A stretch of DNA of 15,678 bases, from positions 1 through 15,678 of the forward strand of contig JASLAV010000145.1 of the NCBI GenBank assembly GCA_030146905.1, read 5' to 3'. This DNA is from Lentzea sp. (GTDB lineage Bacteria; Actinomycetota; Actinomycetes; Mycobacteriales; Pseudonocardiaceae). The position numbers and the translations under genes were made by a program. Within the stretch, counting starts at the first letter, position 1; every line of letters starts with the position of its first letter. Positions 12,945 to 15,678 of this stretch are shown here, one piece after another. The notes beneath the pieces are model-generated. The model was not told where the DNA came from. It did not search any database and saw only the letters and a list, made by a program, of their open reading frames with translations.

Positions 12945-13964
12945 TCACGTGGCGGGCAGGCTGGGCAGGACCGCCTTGGCGAAGGTCTGCGCCGCCTGGC
13001 AGCGGTCGAACTGCTTGTCCTTCGAGCCGGCCACGATGAACTCCACGACCTCACCGGCGTCGCCGGAGTCCTTCGTGCGCACGATGATCAGCTCGCAGCT
13101 CGGGAACGAGGTCTCCTTGAACGCCTGGTAGCCCTTCACGCCGCCACCGAGGTCCACCTCGACGGACTTCGTGTCGAACTTGCCGTCCTTGGGGATGCGG
13201 GCCGTCTTGATGTCGAGCTGCATCTGCGCGCTCTGGCCGGACCACGAGCACTGGTGCAGGCCGAACGGCAGGACGCGCGGTGAGGCGCCGAGCACGGGCA
13301 CGAGCGTCGCCTTGTCCACGATCGCGCACGGGTCGACCTCGACCGGCGAGCCCTTGCTCGGGTTGTACTTCTGCGGGTTGCCCCTGAGCTTGCGGACCGC
13401 GCCCTCGAGCACCTTGCGGCCAGGCTCGCAGGGCTCGGTCGCCTCGTTGCCGGCACCGGTCGTGACCTGGATGCGCACGGCCTGCCCCGGGCTCTCCTGC
13501 GTCACGACGGTGATGAAGCACGACGAGCTCAGCTTCTGCTCACCGCTCTTGAGACCGGCGAGCGTCTTGGTCGCGTTCTTCAGGTCGGTGGACGTCAGCG
13601 AGTAGCCGATGTCCAGCGTGATGCTGAGCGACTTGCCCGCCTTGTCCTTCATGTAGTTGGAGCAGCGCGTGTAGTTGCTGCTCGTGTACCGCGACGGCGT
13701 GCCGATCGTCTGCAGCAGCTCCTTCTCGATCAACGCGCACGGGTTGATCAGCCGCAGCCGTTCCGACGAGAACGCCGGGTCGACCGGCTTGCCCGCCTGG
13801 GCGGACTGCCTGGTCGACGTCGACGGTTCGGTCGACGTCATCTCGGCGCCCGCCTGCACGGTGCGGCGGGGCGAGTTGGTCTTGGCAAGACCGGGCCCGG
13901 TGGCGCAGCCGGCCATCAGCAACGCAGCGGCGGCGACCACGGCGGTGGCACGAAAACGAGGCAC
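12945..13964 (-). CDS. DUF3558-like lipoprotein with two tandem domains
   Basis: The 339-residue lipoprotein has signal MPRFRATAVV plus a hydrophobic core and lipobox LMAGC (Cys20). A Thr/Ser-rich linker leads to two related domains. Domain 1 has NPCALIEKELL (Cys76), RCSNY (Cys101), SSCFITVV (Cys149) and EPCEPGRKVLEGAV (Cys179). Domain 2 has DPCAIVDKATL (Cys213), HQCSWSG (Cys239), SCELIIV (Cys290) and RCQAAQTFAKAV (Cys322). Cysteine spacing and flanking residues correspond, so this is an internal duplication, each unit probably with two disulfides. The function is unknown; surface attachment is expected. GTG 13964 is chosen because TACCGT lies 7 bases upstream and the signal peptide then has normal length; an ATG at 14027 would put 21 extra basic residues before it. 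Confidence 0.82.
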   Translation of the reverse strand: MPRFRATAVVAAAALLMAGCATGPGLAKTNSPRRTVQAGAEMTSTEPSTSTRQSAQAGKPVDPAFSSERLRLINPCALIEKELLQTIGTPSRYTSSNYTRCSNYMKDKAGKSLSITLDIGYSLTSTDLKNATKTLAGLKSGEQKLSSSCFITVVTQESPGQAVRIQVTTGAGNEATEPCEPGRKVLEGAVRKLRGNPQKYNPSKGSPVEVDPCAIVDKATLVPVLGASPRVLPFGLHQCSWSGQSAQMQLDIKTARIPKDGKFDTKSVEVDLGGGVKGYQAFKETSFPSCELIIVRTKDSGDAGEVVEFIVAGSKDKQFDRCQAAQTFAKAVLPSLPAT

Positions 13965-13971
13965 GACGTGC

Positions 13972-13977
13972 ACGGTA
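13972..13977 (-). promoter_or_regulatory. -10 element (TACCGT) for leaderless lipoprotein gene
   Basis: TACCGT on the - strand (13977 to 13972) is 7 bases before GTG 13964 and no Shine-Dalgarno site is present. The same hexamer serves as the proposed -10 of the gene starting at 4270. No convincing -35 is seen. Confidence 0.5.
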
Positions 13978-14104
13978 GCGGCCTTTCCACGCGTTCGTGG
14001 GCGGTACCCCGAGTTGCTCCGTGGCACATGTCACTCAGCGCTACGGGAACGATTCAGAAGCTCTGGGCGATGTACTAGGTGAAGACCCCGACAGAAGGAG
14101 AGAC

Positions 14105-14197
14105 GTGCGAAACCGAATTCGCCGCGCAATCAACTGGCTCGACGCGTGGACGATCGAGGCCTTCAACCCTGTTCACCCTGGTGGGCCGCGGTCATAG
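14105..14197 (+). CDS. Candidate 30-residue microprotein
   Basis: GTG 14105 opens a 30-codon frame ending TAG at 14195-14197. It is preceded by GAAGGAG with 4-5 bases to the start, among the best ribosome sites in the window. The N-terminal half is basic (RNRIRRAINW), the middle is aromatic and slightly acidic (WLDAWTIEAFN) and the end is PVHPGGPRS. It could form a short amphipathic helix; no family is recognised. It lies between the divergent lipoprotein promoter and the convergent small membrane protein gene, whose end it overlaps by 6 bases (14192-14197). Upstream, GGGAAC (14045-14050) and TGTACT (14071-14076) are weak promoter candidates, the former like an ECF sigma -35. The frame is open upstream to 13997, but no other start has a comparable ribosome site. 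Confidence 0.5.
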   Translation: MRNRIRRAINWLDAWTIEAFNPVHPGGPRS

Positions 14198-14428
14198 CTC
14201 CTTGAGCGGCTCCTTGTCGGTGGCCGCGAACTGAGGTCGCAGCATCGCCCAGGCGGCGAAGACCGCCGCCAGCGCGACCATCGCGACACCGGCCCACAGG
14301 TTGATGTTGACCCCTTCGGCCTTCTTCAGGTCGTCGTCGGTCGTGAAACCGAGACCGATGACGACCAGTACAACGCCGTACAGGCCGAAGAGGAAAGCGA
14401 TGATCAATCGCAGGTCGAACAACCTCAT
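14192..14428 (-). CDS. Small two-helix membrane protein downstream of the symporter
   Basis: The 78-residue protein has two predicted membrane helices (about 7-29, LRLIIAFLFGLYGVVLVVIG; and about 43-62, LWAGVAMVALAAVFAAW) separated by an acidic/polar loop with DDDLKKAEGVNINLW, and a charged tail. I recognise this as a type often found beside actinobacterial sodium:solute symporters; its role is unknown, perhaps an accessory to the transporter. ATG 14428 has GGGAGG 5 bases upstream and lies 11 bases after the symporter stop, so the two form an operon. Confidence 0.85.
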   Translation of the reverse strand: MRLFDLRLIIAFLFGLYGVVLVVIGLGFTTDDDLKKAEGVNINLWAGVAMVALAAVFAAWAMLRPQFAATDKEPLKEL

Positions 14429-14439
14429 GGCGGCCTCCC

Positions 14440-15678
14440 TCAGCCGAAGATGAAGTAGAGAACGGTCGTCAGCGCCAGCACACCGCCACCGAGCAGGGCG
14501 GGCGAGCGGTACCAGCCCGCGTCCTCACCGGTGGTGCCGTGCGCCCGATCCGCCTTGGGCGTCAGGCTGTAGACCAGCCCGACGAGCTCGCTGTCCGGCT
14601 TCGGTCGCGTGACCATGGTGACCGCGACGCTCACCACGATGTCGACCACGAACGCGAGACCCGCACCGAGGAAGCTCGAGCCCTGACCGGGCAGCTCCAG
14701 CAGCTCGATGCCGAACGACGGCTCCGAGATCACGTAGATGAAGATCGCGGTGAACGTACCCGCGAGCAGACCGACCCAGCCGGCGGTCGGCGTCATCCGC
14801 TTCCAGAACATGCCGAGGATGAACGTCGCGAACAGCGGCGCGTTGAAGAACGAGAACAACGCCTGGATGTAGTCCATGATGTTGGACCCGCCGAGCGCCG
14901 CGGCGATGAACGCCGTGCCGATCGCGAGCACGCACGCACCGACCGTCGCCAGACGCCCGACGCGCAGGTAGTACTCGTCCGGCCGGTCCTTCTTCACGTA
15001 GTCCTGCCACAGGTCGTACGTGAAGACCGTGTTGAACGAGCTGACGTTCGCCGCGACACCGGCCATGAAGCTCGCCAGCAGACCCGTGATCGCGATGCCG
15101 AGGATGCCGTTGGGCAGCAGGTCGCGCATGAGCAGCGGCAGCACGTCGTTGTAGTCCACGCCGTCAGCGGCGGCACCGGCCTTGAGCTCGGCCATCTCCG
15201 GCACGATCAGCGCGGCGATGATGCCGGGGATGATGATGATCGCCGGGATCAGCGCCTTCGGGTACGCGCCGATGATCGGCGTGCGCTTGGCGGCCGACAT
15301 CGACTTCGCGCTCATCGCGCGCTGCACCTCGGCGAAGTTCGTCGTCCAGTACCCGAACGACAGCACGAACCCAAGACCGAACACGAGCCCGATGACACTC
15401 CACACCGGGCTGTTGATGCCGGTGAGCTCCGTCGCGGGCCACGCGCTCAGCTGCTCCTTGTCCGTGACCTTGTCGACGATCCCCTGCCAGCCGCCGACCT
15501 TGATCAGGCCGACGATCGTCAACGGCGCCAGCGCGGCCACGATGACGAAGAACTGCAGCACCTCGTTGTAGATGGCCGCGCTGAGACCACCCAGCGTCGT
15601 GTAGGCCAGCACCACGAGGGCCGCGACGACGATCGACACCGGCAACGGCCACCCGAGCAGCGCGTCGATGATCACCGC
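14440..15678 (-). CDS. Sodium:solute symporter (SSS/SGLT type), N-terminus outside window
   Basis: The frame is open to the right edge; 412 residues of a protein usually about 550 long are present. It is a multi-pass membrane transporter coupling Na+ (or H+) entry to uptake of a small solute. Seen are YTTLGGLSAAIYNEVLQFF, a signature of the family, GYWTTNFAEVQRAMSAKSMSAAKRTP, which resembles sugar-type SGLT relatives, then GLLASFMAGVAANVSSFNTVFTYDLWQDY and FSFFNAPLFATFILGMFWKRMTP. At least nine hydrophobic segments are visible, ending in a final helix YFIFG. The substrate (sugar, inositol, carboxylate) cannot be told from this part. It is followed after 11 bases by the small membrane protein gene. 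A GTG at 15675 is internal, not the start. Confidence 0.9.
   Translation of the reverse strand, partial: AVIIDALLGWPLPVSIVVAALVVLAYTTLGGLSAAIYNEVLQFFVIVAALAPLTIVGLIKVGGWQGIVDKVTDKEQLSAWPATELTGINSPVWSVIGLVFGLGFVLSFGYWTTNFAEVQRAMSAKSMSAAKRTPIIGAYPKALIPAIIIIPGIIAALIVPEMAELKAGAAADGVDYNDVLPLLMRDLLPNGILGIAITGLLASFMAGVAANVSSFNTVFTYDLWQDYVKKDRPDEYYLRVGRLATVGACVLAIGTAFIAAALGGSNIMDYIQALFSFFNAPLFATFILGMFWKRMTPTAGWVGLLAGTFTAIFIYVISEPSFGIELLELPGQGSSFLGAGLAFVVDIVVSVAVTMVTRPKPDSELVGLVYSLTPKADRAHGTTGEDAGWYRSPALLGGGVLALTTVLYFIFG

Overview
The window is very GC-rich (about 70%), with strong G/C bias at third codon positions, many GTG starts and frequent gene overlaps. Protein types include crotonyl-CoA carboxylase/reductase, a DivIVA-like coiled-coil protein, Cys-patterned lipoproteins of DUF3558 type, an FmdB-type zinc ribbon and an actinobacterial CPGC/HWHxxC zinc-binding protein. 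Together these point to a filamentous actinomycete chromosome, most likely Pseudonocardiaceae-like (Lentzea, Saccharothrix or Amycolatopsis type). The taxonomic call is inference from protein style, not from a search. I see no phage, plasmid, transposon, CRISPR, rRNA or tRNA gene.

Layout. (1) 1-2140, + strand: the C-terminal half of crotonyl-CoA carboxylase/reductase (ccr), then an apparently leaderless DivIVA-domain coiled-coil gene ending in a strong hairpin terminator. (2) 2187-5096: a histidine phosphatase (-) diverges from a GNAT acetyltransferase and an alpha/beta hydrolase coupled by a TGATG overlap (+). Two small zinc-ribbon genes follow, diverging from a 32-bp spacer that holds two back-to-back leaderless-type promoters. 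Next is a lipoprotein gene (-) sharing a CTAG stop overlap with the fmdB-like gene. (3) 5140-6915 (-): a tandem-duplicated 3-hydroxyacyl-CoA dehydrogenase whose second half has a changed nucleotide-binding loop. (4) 6916-7854: a gene-poor stretch with palindromes and short repeats. (5) 7855-10179 (-): dhaK-dhaL-dhaM, a complete PTS-dependent dihydroxyacetone kinase operon lacking a fused enzyme I. (6) 10325-11320 (+): an iron-siderophore binding lipoprotein with an iron-box-like site upstream. (7) 11340-13964 (-): an aldehyde dehydrogenase and a two-domain lipoprotein with a leaderless-type promoter. (8) 14105-14197 (+): a candidate 30-residue protein with a strong ribosome site. (9) 14192-15678 (-): a sodium:solute symporter (cut by the window edge) followed by a small two-helix membrane protein.

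How the genes relate. The 3-hydroxyacyl-CoA dehydrogenase makes or uses 3-hydroxybutyryl-CoA, which is dehydrated to the crotonyl-CoA used by Ccr, so the two could feed the ethylmalonyl-CoA route although they are not in one operon. DhaKLM needs the cell's general PTS enzyme I. The siderophore-binding protein has no permease or ATPase beside it, so its partners must lie elsewhere. The remaining genes look like ordinary actinobacterial housekeeping and accessory genes. No multi-gene novel defence or biosynthetic system is visible. The most unusual items are the compact leaderless bidirectional promoter, the possible cofactor split in the double dehydrogenase, the phased hexamers before dhaK, the microprotein candidate and the repeat-rich gap.
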